A stretch of DNA of 16,027 nucleotides. Origin: Acanthamoeba sp. SK_2022b (lineage: Eukaryota > Discosea > Longamoebia > Acanthamoebidae). Below the pieces are notes generated by a model. It had not been told where the DNA came from. It searched no databases and saw nothing but the letters and a program-made list of their open reading frames with translations. Position numbers and translations under genes: made by a program. The DNA is taken from assembly GCA_027943245.1 (NCBI GenBank), contig JANDJZ010000959.1, forward strand, positions 1 through 16,027. Reading direction: 5' to 3'. This document shows positions 15,984-16,027 of this stretch, piece by piece (position 1 is the first letter of the stretch; the number at the start of each line of letters is the position of its first letter).

Positions 15984-16027
15984 TCGCCCCCCCACCCACC
16001 CACCCACCCACTACGCGCGCCGCTGCG
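15984..16027 (+). other. Start of the CYRI 3' UTR
   Basis: After the TGA at 15981-15983 follow a C run and CCCA repeats, then the window ends. Confidence 0.6.

Noticed and set aside
15147..16007. 286-codon minus-strand open frame opposite CYRI
   Set aside because: It is antisense to the conserved CYRI exon 5, with the Gly/Val/Glu-rich composition expected from the complement of GC-rich coding sequence.

Overview
The window looks like nuclear DNA of a GC-rich, intron-dense amoebozoan, most likely Acanthamoeba or a close relative. This is inferred from GC-rich third codon positions, short GT-AG introns (about 40-170 nt), Ser/Gln/His homopolymers, an amoebapore-type saposin-like protein, and a Rac GTPase next to a CYRI (FAM49) gene. 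There is no bacterial or organellar signature. Gene models were built by eye from protein similarity and splice signals.

Layout, left to right. 1-665 (+): C-terminal end of an unidentified low-complexity, charged protein. 943-1708 (-): a three-exon gene whose middle exon resembles EBAG9/RCAS1. 1792-2395: a duplicated block with a saposin-like gene broken by one internal stop. 2396-4031: an AT-rich stretch with a possible mobile-element remnant, a dispersed repeat (R1), then GC-rich sequence without a convincing gene. 4032-4265: a second, truncated saposin-like copy. 4376-4930 (+) and 4957-5502 (-): two convergent paralogous secreted proteins with eight matching cysteines, a family I do not recognise. 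5715-7190 (-): exons of a Sel1-repeat protein with a frame break and a large ACGC microsatellite. 7190-10069: an AT-rich island carrying a decayed transposase-like gene (DUF7869 type). 10070-10198: second copy of R1. 10466-11085: second copy of the saposin block, with the only intact saposin-like gene (-). 11122-12500: small coding-looking fragments, C-terminal exons of an unrecognised protein, and a possible RNase H-like remnant. 12942-14327 (-): a complete seven-exon Rac gene. 14627-15983 (+): a complete five-exon CYRI gene.

The best-supported biology is at the right end. Rac and CYRI, which in animals and Dictyostelium bind each other and control Scar/WAVE-driven actin protrusion, are transcribed head to head from a shared 299-bp spacer. 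The left and middle parts are accessory in character: duplicated and decaying secreted-protein genes, mobile-element debris and simple repeats between ordinary housekeeping genes.
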